DNA of 64,000 nucleotides from Volutella citrinella. Taxonomy: Eukaryota > Ascomycota > Sordariomycetes > Hypocreales > Nectriaceae. Positions 44,301 to 54,975 of this stretch are shown here, in pieces (position 1 is the stretch's first letter; each line of letters starts with the position of its first letter). Location: positions 3,720,001-3,784,000 of the forward strand of contig JAWZSP010000004.1 of NCBI GenBank assembly GCA_034401135.1, given 5' to 3'. The notes beneath the pieces are model-generated. The model ran no database searches. It was not told the origin of the DNA and was given only the letters and a program-made list of their open reading frames with translations. The position numbers and the translations under genes are program-made.

Positions 44301-47300
44301 ATTTTCGCAATTGGCTTGGTCACGCACGTCGTTGGCCCTGGTTCAGCCGCAGCCGTGTAAGTGGGCGTGTGAGTGGCCGCTCACTTACACCATCTGAGTT
44401 AACCGCCTGTAAGCAGTACGTACTGTACATGTACATGCACAGTCGTCGAAATTATAAATGCAATTCCTCAGTACGTACTATTGCGAGGCAATTAGGAGCA
44501 AGTTTCGAGATGAGGTGCTGAGCGGGTTTGGTTTCTCATAGTCGACCCCCGATGGCTGTCACTTGCTCAATGCCCAACTGCTGTTTTCCCAAAGCCGTAT
44601 CCCATTTCCATGGACCCTCCACTCGCTCACCCGGCTCTTCTTGTTCTTCTCTCTTCCCTCAGCCAGGGGCCCTCCCTCCATGGCAGGGAGGTGCTTCATC
44701 ATCATCATGATTCCTGCCCTGCCAGGCAACGCTCTGCCTCTCTGTGTGGTCAGTCTCGTCTTGGGTTGGCGGAACTCCTGCCCTGCCTGGTGTGGCTCCT
44801 CCGGGACCGGCCCCACGCCCGTATGGAATTGAATGGAGTTGAAGATCCATGGGGCTCAGTCATCGAGAGCAGGCCCGGTCCCACATAATACAGTCGTAGG
44901 AAACGGTGCGCACGCCTTGTGATGCGTCTCGCTGCTCATCCGTTTTTTCCAGTCACCTGGCCTCGTCCGTGCCCCTCGTGCCCGGAGCCTGAGGTGTGGT
45001 GCTTTGCTCAAGTCTGCCGCACACCCAAACACACCGTATGCGGTGGATCCCACGTCCTCCCTGTGGGCGGGGCCCTGAAAATTTTTCCTGGCGGCGTGCC
45101 AGATTTGCGGCGCCAGAAGGCCCTGAAGCCTGAATAACCCCTCCCTAAAACACCCCTGGAGCGGCTGGTCTCCAGCGCCTTATGCGCTGAAGGCTAGCCT
45201 GCTACGGGCGAGATGGCTTAGACCCCAGTTGGTTGGCTGCCAGCTCCCGCAGCTAGAGCGGGAGCCATGTCGGGTTGGCTGGTGCCCCCCCCCCTGGCTG
45301 TGGCACGGTGGTGGGCAGCTCCATCCTGGCAAACCTGGGAAAATCTCTGAGGAACGGATGCGCCAGAGCAGGTTTCTATGGCATACATCCTGACTTGGCC
45401 CAGCGGGCAGTGGCCCCACGTGGCTCGTGTCTAGCAGGGTGGCTGTACTACAAGCTCGATGGCGCCCAAGGGTGAGATGAGGGTGAAAATCTGATTACGT
45501 GCCACGGCCATCGTGAGACGACACCTGGATGTCTGGCTATAGCACGTGCCTGGGCTCGCCTGCTATCATCATCTGCCAGCTCCGATTCCGCTTCCGGGCC
45601 CTGGGTGCTCAAACGGTTGCTATGCCACCACAAATCTATGCCACACTTTCTTACGTGCATCCGTCTACGAGATGATGCCATGCCATCCATCAATTGACTG
45701 CTTTGAACCCTGGCAGTTTGTAGAATTTGCCACTCGGCACGTCATAGTGGCCTCTTGAGTGTTCCACGGATCCTTCTGCCGCTCTTCCATCGATTTGACG
45801 GGAGGACGGCTACCCGTCGGCCCTTTGTGACACCAACACGACTCACAGTGTCCCCACTGCGCAACTGCTGTTAGCCGTCTCAGGCACAGCGCAGGAAGAT
45901 CTTGGAGATACGTACATTTGCAAATCTCGATAGACCCCCAGAATTTTCCCTCCGCACTGGAGAGCGGCCGATGCTGGCTACTGAAAACTACTTTAGCAGT
46001 ACGGAGTAGTCTTCAACTCTTCCTCCACACTCCCCACGGAGGAAGAGCCTGCGCTCTTTTTTGGTCTTTTTTTTTGGCCTTGTTCGTGGTAATTAGACCA
46101 GGAGCGGGTATTCCCACTCACCGAAAGACTATTATATCCGCCGTGAAAAGCTATCGGTCGGCTGCGCTTACCTTGTGGAGGGGAGGAACCGCCCATTACG
46201 AAGTAATATGCCCTCGACGTGGCCTACCGTTTCGTCGACTTGTATCGTGGAAGCGCACGCCCCCCGGCCTTCACATCACCACAACCTTTCCAATCCATCT
46301 ACCGAGCCTCGACGCAACCCGCGCAGTGCACGCCATCATCTGTTCGAATCCTGCAGCCAAGGCCCGGACCGTGGACGGTAGAGGCCGCACGACAGGGCAG
46401 TCCAGCTGGTGCGGCTCTGGACTGACAGTCGGTTGCGCATTGTAGGATCGATCCCGACAGACCCCTGCGGTTCGGCGGCCAAAATACGTAAAATATTGGC
46501 TCCTGTGCCTGAAGATCCCATACGGTGAGCCACCCACGATTTCGTGTTACCTAACGATCGGTCGCCACGCAACGCACACACCCCCTTCTGACAGCCACCA
46601 TCGAGCCGCTCGAACACCCTCTACTCAGCCCTGTCGAGGAGCCCATTCCAGGCCACCGAGACGGTGCAATCACGGACCAACTGAGAGAAACGTGGTCAGA
46701 GCGCTGGGCTTCTAGAAGGGGTGCCGACACTGAAGCCGCGCCCAAGCTCCCCGAAGCTGAGATGCCAATAGTCTGAGCACTTGGGGAGGCCAGTCTCGAC
46801 TTCGGGGGCCCGAAACACATGTCCAGCTTCTCGAACCACGGGCGCATGCATCCTTCTCATGAGACGTGAAAAGCTCCATCCAGCACGCAAGCCAGCAAGC
46901 GTGGCCAAGAAAAAAAGCGGCTCTGGTGGGTGAAGCATGATGCTGGCCAACAAATCTGCGCTGTGGGCCGCCTAGTGTCGATGTGGTAGAGCCGCAATCG
47001 AAACGGTGCCGAGCCATTCTTACGCTATAATTATCCCATCGTATCCTCTTTTCAACAGGGTCCCGTCCATCAAGGGTTCCATGATCCATCAAGGCCCTCT
47101 GCCTCTGTCCGTCCTTGTTCCGCTGGTGACCTGCTCACGGGCCCTTTTGTCGCCATGGATCTATCTCCGACGTCAAGCGACTGTTGCCGCAGCTGTGGGA
47201 GACCGGGCGGAATGGCGGGCGAGAGAAGGGGAAGCGAACAGAGTATGAATCAATTTTGGAGTATTCACGACTGTTGTGCGATTCTAAGAGAAGTATATAT

Positions 47301-49090
47301 AATTATAATTATGAGCCGTGTGTTTGGTGGCTTATGCAATCGGATCGCTGGTGCATACATATCATGATATGCGACGGTTCGGGCATGCGCATCGCGAAAA
47401 GCCACAGCCAAGATCGGCACCCAGACAGCCAAACCCCCCGACCCCCCCGAACAAGGTTATCTCTATGCCAAGACCGAGCAAAGAACTGGCTGCCCCGGCA
47501 CAAAGCCGCAATGCTCCTCCTTCCAGGCTTCGGGGCGGGGCGGTTGATGGCCTGAGCATGTCGCGACCTTCGGGTCCTGGTCGGCCAAATGTGGAACCGG
47601 AAGGCGACGCACGTCGGCTGACTCCGACTCGCTTGGCCGCTCCGAAGAGGCATCTCTCTCTCCGATCAGATTTCCCGTCGCTGTGGCCGAGAGTGACAGG
47701 CAACCAGCCCACTCGTACTGGGGACCTCGAGCCTCTGCCGACCCTGGCCCTCCTGGCGTCCCGACCAACCACGCCTCCAGGCGTATTGCTTGGCCGTAGC
47801 AGCTCCATTGCAGTTAGAGCATGACCTGTTTCCGGCACCACCAGAGGGGACCTGTCATATCATCGGAACTTTTTGCCTGATCTGATGGCTTCTTCTGCAA
47901 CGCACAACTGGGGAAGCCGTTCTCTCGTCCTCGGCGTCGGATCACCAAGGCGGCTGTTCTAGGACCCAACGTGATGCAGAGTTTATGTTCCGGGTGGTGC
48001 CGCCGAATGGCACCATGGCTACCTCCACGTCACCTTCGTGAGCTGCCCCGGGCTCTGAGACTTTCCTCGCAACATTGAATTTCAAGGCGCTGGCAAAAAA
48101 CACGACCTCAAATGCTCTGAAAGCATTGCGAGAATGCAGTAAGGGTGTGCTCGTTCCTTGGGTGAGTTGAATAGACGTAGAAACACACCGTACATCGCGG
48201 AAAGGCGAGGGCCTCACCATCCGTCTCTCAGGTATAGTCGTAAGCTGCGCGCAAGTAACTAGCACGCTGCTAGTCATTTCTCCTTGTTTCCTCTTCTCTC
48301 ATACATGGGTAGGCACTTGCCAGCAGTCGGCGATCCATGTCCCGACAGCTACCCGAGACCAGTCCTCACAGCCTAGCTTCAGCGGACACAATAGAACGTT
48401 CACAACTTCACCTAGCTAATGATACATGTATTCGCGTGAAGAAGTAAATTGTGTGTAAGATGTAATACTCAAGCGCTCGTAGGCGTTATGGTTTGCTTGT
48501 AGAAATAGCTCAACTGGTGTAGGGTGGATCCCGTCCGTTTCGTACTGAGAACGATGCTGGGACGATCCAAGTCACGACAGTGATTCTATCGGGTTAAAAT
48601 TGCCTACTCGTTTAATTATTCGAGCCTTGGAACTCCTCGAAATAGCTATCAGAACTTTAAGAATGGTCACTTGCTGGTCTTTTGCAAGAAACCAGGCGAA
48701 TCAACCTGAAGTCACGGGTAGAGGCTCATCCCTCAAGACGCAGCAACCACCAAACCAGTATCGAAACTCAACGCTTGAGTAACAGTTGGCGCCACGGCTT
48801 TCAAGACCGCAGTTAAAAACACCAACGAGCTTGGAAGAACCAGAGATGTCGAAGAAAAAAGTGTATATTCCCAGCAAGCCCGAGGCAGTAGAACCCAGAA
48901 CGTAAATATGGTGAGTGTACATGTACTAGGAGGGAAATCCCCGCATATATCGCTTTCAGACTTGGATCCTCAAAGACCGGCATAATTCTCGGAACGCCGT
49001 GAATGTGGATTTCCATGCTTGTCCCGGATAGCCCATTTATCTGGTATTATATCGACTGTTGTGGTAAAACAAGGCTGTATTGTATGGCAC
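41316..49090. other. Long gene-poor stretch
   Basis: About 7.8 kb, the largest gap in the window. Immediately upstream of the arrestin-like gene the DNA is C/T-rich on that gene's strand. Further on are many short ORFs (for example 42259-42849 and 43119-43925 plus) without domain features. A hairpin-forming inverted repeat lies at 44355-44390. No transposon ends, tRNA or rRNA were recognised. Confidence 0.4.
44355..44390. repeat. Inverted repeat (hairpin)
   Basis: GTGTAAGTG at 44355-44363 pairs with CACTTACAC at 44382-44390, and the intervening 18 bp include GTGAG and CTCAC arms that could extend the stem. No gene starts close by. Confidence 0.7.
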
Positions 49091-50049
49091 TTAGACAAGG
49101 AGAGCTGCGGCAAGTAGCGCGGCGAGCATGGATCCAGAGATGATGGATCGGCTCGGCGCGCCGCTCTCGATTCGCTTGATCAGCTTGTCGCCGAGTTCTG
49201 TAATGCTTGATTGAAAGGCGTCATATGTCGAAGCGTTCCAGGCTGCGTCCTTGCCGGGGACTGCGTCCTTGCCAGGGAAGGCAATGTACAGCACGTCATT
49301 AGCGTCGTGGCCGTTGTTGCCAGTCATGCTGTTGCCAAAGCAGGCCGTTGCGAGGGCCAGAGAGCCTTCGCCAACCATGGGATGTTCGTCGTCATCACCG
49401 TTCTCATCGCCCCAGACACCGTAGATCTGGATGTGTCAGCACGTCATCTTATCTGCCTCGGAGGTGCGCATGGCGAAGGAGCAACATACGAGTTTTTCGC
49501 CGCACACAACGGCGATGATGCTGAGCGGCTCGATGCCATGGTCTCGGGGATTGAAGTTTGTGTATCCCTTCTTGGTTCCGACGTTGCCGAAGACAACGTA
49601 GGGGTGGACGGAGGAGTCCAGGTCCTTCTGGTCAGTGCCGTAGGTTGCGAGGGTATCCATGAAGGATGTCTGCGACTGCGTGTCGGTAGAGCTCCGGCAT
49701 CGCTGGTCATAGTGCTGGCTCCCTTGTGCGCCGTCACAGTCCACATCCAGGTTGGCCAGCTCGCCCTTGGTGCTCTGTAGATAGATGACGTTGTAATCTT
49801 TCAGGTGATCACCACAGTATGATGTTTCTGGCGCACAGGTTAGTCGCAGAGAGAGAAGCGTAGGGGGCAGTGGAACATACTGGCTCCGTCGTCTTCAGAG
49901 TTCCAGAAACCCTTGGCAAGGGCATTCTTGCACTGGCCCTGCTTGACGATGCGGTCGTGGAAGTCCTTGACATTGGCCGGCACATCCCGGGCGCACGCGG
50001 CGGTCAGCAGGGCCGAGGCCGCCAGGAGAGTCGATCGGAGGGAGGGCAT
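49091..50049 (-). CDS. GH75 chitosanase, secreted and GPI-anchored, 3 exons
   Basis: Endo-chitosanase that cleaves beta-1,4-glucosamine chains, acting at the cell surface or outside the cell. Exons 50049-49881, 49827-49490 and 49426-49091 give 280 aa. Introns of 53 and 63 nt have GTATGT donors, and intron 1 has a near-perfect ACTAAC branch site. An N-terminal signal peptide (MPSLRSTLLAASALLTAACA) is followed by the catalytic domain with AKTSYCGDHLKDYNVIYLQ and DVDCDG. The core motif IYGVWGDENGDD holds the acidic residues used in catalysis in GH75. ATACFGNSMTGNNGHDANDVLYIAF follows. After the domain a Ser-containing spacer and a hydrophobic end (SGSMLAALLAAALLV) fit a GPI-anchor signal, unlike many secreted GH75 enzymes. 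Possible roles are wall remodelling or use of deacetylated chitin. Confidence 0.9.
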
Positions 50050-51538
50050 CGCGAAGCCGGCTCCTAATTCAAGACCGACACCGGCGATAGGGAGTATTGA
50101 GCAAGGGGGAAACCGATAAACAAAACAATCCGGGGGAAAAGAGCGAATGAATAATGTGTGGATGGAGCGAAGCAACAGCGTGATCTACGCCGCCAAGCGA
50201 TGCGACTAGGCACGGGCCACTTCAGGTGAGATTGATTCCTACACCAGACAACCTGACACAGGGGATCTGGAAGGGCCTAGGCCGTCGCGTGCTGCGCGAA
50301 GGATGGACGAGAGGCAGCCCAGGAGAGGCGAAATATAGTGTTTGTGGGGGCGGCAGGCCAAAGTCCATCTCGCCCGCCAAGACGGCTAAACAACCCGGAG
50401 CGGCAGAGCCCAAGATGCTTTACAGCGCATATTCCAGCAATGGCCAGGCCAATGGCATCAGCACAGATAATAACGCTGTCTGGCTCTTGTGGGGCGCCGG
50501 TGTACGTGCGCCTGCAGTGTCCTTAAATTGCCTGCTCGTATCGCGCTGAAGCGGGCAGAGTAATGATTCTAAGAAAGAAGAAATATATGACAAGGCGATC
50601 CAGGCCCCTATGGTATTGGATGCACATTGCGATGGTTGTAGTATATGCTAGTTGTCCCAGTTAATAGGCAATTACTTAAGCTTGTTTGGGAGCTGGGTGG
50701 AGGTCATACTATTTAGGTATTTCTAGCAGCATGGTAGGCTGTGGTAAGCTCAGGCTGTTGTAAGCCGACCCTGATGGCATTAGGACCGGATTCGCCGCAC
50801 CTAGCCTCTACTGCAGTAACTGGACCGTTCGCTGACCATGTTTGCCGCTCTGCCGAGTTGCCTGCATCCAGAACCGACACGGCAGACCTGGCTGAGCACA
50901 GAGGCAGTGACCCCTGACCCTCGCTGGTGGCCAGAGCTTGAGACTCTCGAGGTGGGGCTCAGGTGCAGGAGACATCGGCAATTCAAACAACTTAGTACTC
51001 TGACGAGGGAATAACACTAGAAACCAACGGCCGTTTGACCACGTAATTCTCTCGTTGGTTTTCGAAGTTTTAAACGAAGTCGCCTGGGTGGTAGCAGGCG
51101 TATCACATGGTGTAGATAGAGGTTGTGTAAGATCCATAGGTACTTTGGATCAGGGGTCCGCTATCGCCATCACTACGAGGGCGCCTCGAACAAGAGAGCA
51201 GAAGCAACCAGCGTTAAAAAAAAGAAAAGGAGGAATCATTGTGCTTCGCAGTTGGCATTGAGGACTTCTATCCACGTACCTACCTACCAAACCAACTTAC
51301 ATAGTCCACCATTCAAAGGCAAGGCCCATCATTGGCTTGCAAGCTCTCTCCAGACTGGTCACCTGACGAGCCCCCGCAAAGTCCCCACTGGGCCGGGCTC
51401 TGTCCGCAGGCTAGCAGCGGGACGCTCCTTGCTCCGTGGGATGGATGACCCCCCTTTCTGCACCCAGCACCTGCTTAACCTTCCATCCATACCTGCAGGC
51501 TTGCATACAGACTTACCGAGTGTGCATCATACCTGGCC
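50050..51538. other. Divergent intergenic region
   Basis: Lies between the starts of the chitosanase (minus) and MOB3-like (plus) genes. A frame open from 51123 runs into the MOB3 coding region but has no family features before 51539. Nothing else recognised. Confidence 0.4.
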
Positions 51539-52694
51539 ATGTCCAATCTATTCTCCGGAATGTAAGCCTTATGAACAGACAGCCAATGTCGCTTCCGCTG
51601 CTGACCACGACGCCCAATGCAACAGCAACGCCCGGATTCGAGGCACAAGCTCCAAGTCTGGAGGCTCGACTCGCAGCCCAACCGGCTCAACCAACGAGGT
51701 GCCCAAGGATGTGCAGCCATCGTCAACGCCGCCCCCGCGGGCCTCCCTCACCGAGTCGCCCTCCCTGACCGAATCCGTTGGCTCTGCGCCCGCCTCGCTC
51801 GATTACCCCCGACCGCTGCCCCTGTGGCTCAACTCCAACCACGCCAAGCACATCGTCAAGGGCAACTTTATGACATTGAGCGCTCGCCCAAAGACGGTCG
51901 ATCAAGGGGAGTGGGTCGCACACCACGGTATGGCCCCGGCATTGGAAGCGACCAGCAAACCCGGCACGGGACTCTGGGGGCTGACCGTTTGCAGTCGTTG
52001 AACACTACCGAAACCTGTGGAACTTTGTCCGCATCATTCACGAGAAGGAGGAGAATGGCACCAGCATCTGCAACGCCACCAGTTGCCCCAAGATGTCGGC
52101 TGGAAAGTGAGTGCTTCCTCCGCCAAGCAAGCGAACACAGGGACTAATCGGCCAAAAAGGAACCACTCGTACACCTGGCTCAACAGGAACCATCAGCCCG
52201 TGGAGCTTCCGGCCCATGAGTACATGACCCTCATGCAACGATGGATCTCCGGCAAGCTCGACGACCCGGCCATGTTCCCCACCGACGCCGCGGGCGTCTC
52301 CTACGCCAAGCACCCCGACTTCTCCAACAGCGTGCTCGCTCAGCCCGACGCCGACAGCTGGCTGGGGAAGCGGAGCGGGTTCCCTGAGCAGTTCGCCGGC
52401 ACCTGCCGGCTGGTCTTCCGCCAGATCTTCCGCGTCTACACCCACCTCTACTGGGACCACTACATCGACCCCTTCTACCACCTCAACCTGGAGAAGCAGC
52501 TGAACAGCTGCTTCAGCCACTTCATCCTGACGGCCACCACCCTCGACCTGCTGAAGCCCGATGAGCTCGAGCCAATGCAGTGCCTGATCGATCTGTGGGC
52601 TGCCGACGGCACATTCCCTGCGGATTCCAAGGCATATGCCTTTGCTAACCTCGAGAGGGGTAAGCACATTATGAGTCTCACAGCTACGATCTAG
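51539..52694 (+). CDS. MOB3: MOB3/phocein-type MOB protein of STRIPAK, 4 exons
   Basis: Kinase-regulator of the Mob/phocein family. The fungal MOB3 (Sordaria, Neurospora) is a subunit of the STRIPAK complex that controls cell fusion, fruiting-body development and growth. Exons 51539-51561, 51626-51927, 51995-52106 and 52160-52694 give 323 aa. Signatures are HIVKGNFMTLSARPKTV, EHYRNLWNFVRIIHEKEE, SCPKMSAGKNHSYTW (zinc-binding Cys) and IFRVYTHLYWDHYIDPFYHL (zinc-binding His). LNSCFSHFILTA completes the core. The Ser/Pro-rich N-terminus is disordered. The first exon of 23 nt (MSNLFSGI) is inferred from a GTAAGC donor and a GCTGACC branch site before the CAG acceptor. If it is wrong, the start would lie elsewhere upstream in the frame that is open from 51123. 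Confidence 0.88.
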
Positions 52695-53076
52695 TTCCAT
52701 GAGGAGATTGGCTGCTGTGTTGACCAGTTAGGCCGAATCTCAATAATGATTGAAAAGTACATTCTTATTCATGGTGGTGGAAAGCCTCAAATGGATGGGG
52801 CACATTTTGAACTCGAAACAACCGCCCAAAGACCCGAAATTCATCATTCCTACTGAGCATTGGACCGGATGCCTCGCCAATTTTATCCACGACGAGGACC
52901 AATAGATGCGAATCATTGTCATTGCTCAATCCGCATTGCCTTGCAGCGATACTGTGCTTAGACATAGGGGGCCAGCCGCATACATATACTGCCACCACTC
53001 ATATAAGCAGGGGAGAAAGGGGTAGGGTAGATATTGCATACAACCAAGCGACACAATTTGTTCAAATATACACCAA
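52695..53076. other. Convergent intergenic region
   Basis: Between the 3' ends of the MOB3-like and amidotransferase-like genes. Nothing recognised. Confidence 0.4.
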
Positions 53077-54004
53077 TTAGTTTGCCCCTTGTCGTTCACT
53101 GGCATCTCCGCCGTCGTCGTCGAACCGAAACAGCCGCAAAATCGCCGCGGCCACCTCTACGCCGTCGTGCTCCAGATGCGCCGTCTCTGCCGCGCGGTCC
53201 GCGTGCTCCAGGTCCGTGATGCCGCCACTCTCGACGCGCATCTGGATCTGCCTCCTGACCATTTCCTCGTCAAAGGCGAGGTGCGCCTGCGTGGTGAAGA
53301 GGCGGTTGGGGGAGTACAGGCCCTGCACCGCCGTGTGGTCGCTGCGGCCCCACACGTGCACCTCGGCGTCGGCAGCCAGCATGCCGTTTGCCGTCTCGGC
53401 ACTGGGGGGCCGGAGGACCTGGTCCTGGTGCATCTGGTGCAGGTAGACGGCGGGGTCGCCCGTGCGGAAGAGGCGCTGCCCGGCCGGCGTGAGCGTGATG
53501 GCGCAGTGGCCGAGTTCCCAGTCGCGCGTGGGGGAGGGCCCGACGGTGCCGCCCAGGAGGCGAGCGAGGACCTGGTGGCCGAAGCACACTCCCGTGAAGA
53601 AAAATTCGGGGCGTGATTTCCACAGATCTATAAATCGTCAGGCTGAGTTGGTTTTGGCGGCGATTATGCCCTAGCTTCTCACCCTGTAGCAGGTCCAGCA
53701 ACTCGAGAATCCACGGGTTGTCCCCGTGGGCATCGTACATGCTGCCCGTGATGAGCAAGCCATCGTAGCCCTCAAATTCTGCTACCTTGGGCATGCGACC
53801 GCCATCCTCTGTGACAACGAATTCTTGCTCCGTCTCAACGCCCAGCGGCGGGTGGTGAGCCGCGCCGGCCTCGCAAAAGTGGCGGTGGAGGATCTGGCCA
53901 AACGAGCCACGCTCAGTCTCGGTGTCGGGGTGCGGCTTGTCCGTCTCGAGGACGAAGATGCGCACGACGTCGGCGTCGATTGTGGGCTTGAAGTGCTGTG
54001 CCAT
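53077..54004 (-). CDS. Class I glutamine amidotransferase-like protein, 2 exons
   Basis: Protein of the GMP-synthase-like amidotransferase fold, related to yeast YLR126C-type proteins; substrate unknown. Exons 54004-53683 and 53627-53077, with a 55-nt intron (GTGAGA donor, CCTGACG branch region), give 290 aa. The N-terminal half begins the Rossmann-like fold and reaches YDGLLITGSMYDAHGD, the oxyanion region. The nucleophile elbow is FFTGVCFGHQVLARLLGG, with the cysteine expected to form the glutamyl thioester. The region that usually reads QxHPEF reads QAHLAF here, keeping the histidine but not the glutamate. The C-terminus is acidic (DDDGGDAS). It may therefore be a weak glutaminase or use another substrate, as discussed for related proteins. 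Confidence 0.85.
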
Positions 54005-54678
54005 TGTTGAATGCTCGCGGAGTCAATTATATGCGGAAGTGATTCAACACGATGAGAGAACATGCTCCCGTGCTGAGGGATACCTCCATGTTTAAGAACT
54101 TGAGCGAGGCTAGACGACGACTTCCGCCAAGAGGATACACGAAAATTGTCAGGGAGAAGCCGAATCCGTTGAAGCTTTTACTGCTGCGTAAACTGGTATT
54201 TGCCAGTGTCTTGACGTCAGCGAAGCCCTTGGCAACTTGGCCGCCTTTGGCTCCTCGAAAGCGTCGACGATCCTAGTGGTGCGCCCCGCCTAGGTGGACC
54301 GTCATGACCTAATTCCCACTATAACTTGTACACCACGGAGCCCGTTGATGGGAATGTCGTGATACAACAGAGGATATATACATTCTCGAGAGGAAGAGTC
54401 TGGCATGGTCGTTTCTGGTCACACTCCACTCCCTACAATAACCTTCAAATCAATCGCCCATGGTAGCCTCTAACCCTAGGGTTAGATGTTCTCTTCATGC
54501 CGCTGTGAGGCGCATTGATACTGGCCTAGGGCATGTGTCAGATTGGGAAGGTGGCACAGCTTTTTATCCAATCACGACTGTCGTCGACACTTCCCAGCAT
54601 AACGACAAACCACTGCTAGGCTACAAACGATAGCAGAGTGAAAGGCACTACGATTCAAAAAAGAAAATCGGCAAAAAA
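54005..54678. other. Intergenic region with telomere-like palindrome
   Basis: Upstream flank of the amidotransferase-like gene, then DNA leading to the first of three minus-strand 5S genes. CTAACCCTAGGGTTAG at 54470-54485 is a perfect palindrome of the TTAGGG repeat. No ORF of note. Confidence 0.5.
54470..54485. promoter_or_regulatory. Telobox-like palindrome
   Basis: The 16-bp sequence CTAACCCTAGGGTTAG reads the same on both strands and contains AACCCTA, the telobox bound by Tbf1/Teb1-type proteins in fungi. Here it is a single site about 0.2 kb from a 5S gene. A regulatory role is inferred, not shown. Confidence 0.45.
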
Positions 54679-54797
54679 ACATACAACAGCGAGGATTCCC
54701 CGGTCGTCACCGACCCGAGTACTAGTTCGCCGCTCCTCAGCTTGACTATGGGAGAGCGGACGGGATCCCGTATTTTCTAAGGGCTATGGTCGTATGT
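54679..54797 (-). rRNA. 5S rRNA
   Basis: 119 nt, starting ACATACGACCATAG on the minus strand and ending TGTTGTATGT. It is followed by T7, a polymerase III stop. It differs from the 36.1 kb copy at about a dozen positions, including GAAAATACGGG in place of GAGAACACGGG. Confidence 0.9.
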
Positions 54798-54856
54798 GAC
54801 AATCTGTGCCGTAACTGAGGTTATAGCTAGACATCCCAAGGATAGACTAGCAAAAA

Positions 54857-54975
54857 ACATACAACAGTGAGGATTCCCCGATCGTCACCGACTCGAGTAC
54901 TAGTTCACCGCTTCCTAGCTTAACTATGGGAGAGCGGACGGGATCCCGTGTTCTCTAGGAGCTATGGTCGTATGT
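54857..54975 (-). rRNA. 5S rRNA
   Basis: 119 nt, same ends as the neighbouring copy, followed by T6. It has several A or T substitutions in the otherwise constant 3' half (for example GACGATCGG for GACGACCGG), so it may be a less active or decaying copy. Confidence 0.85.
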
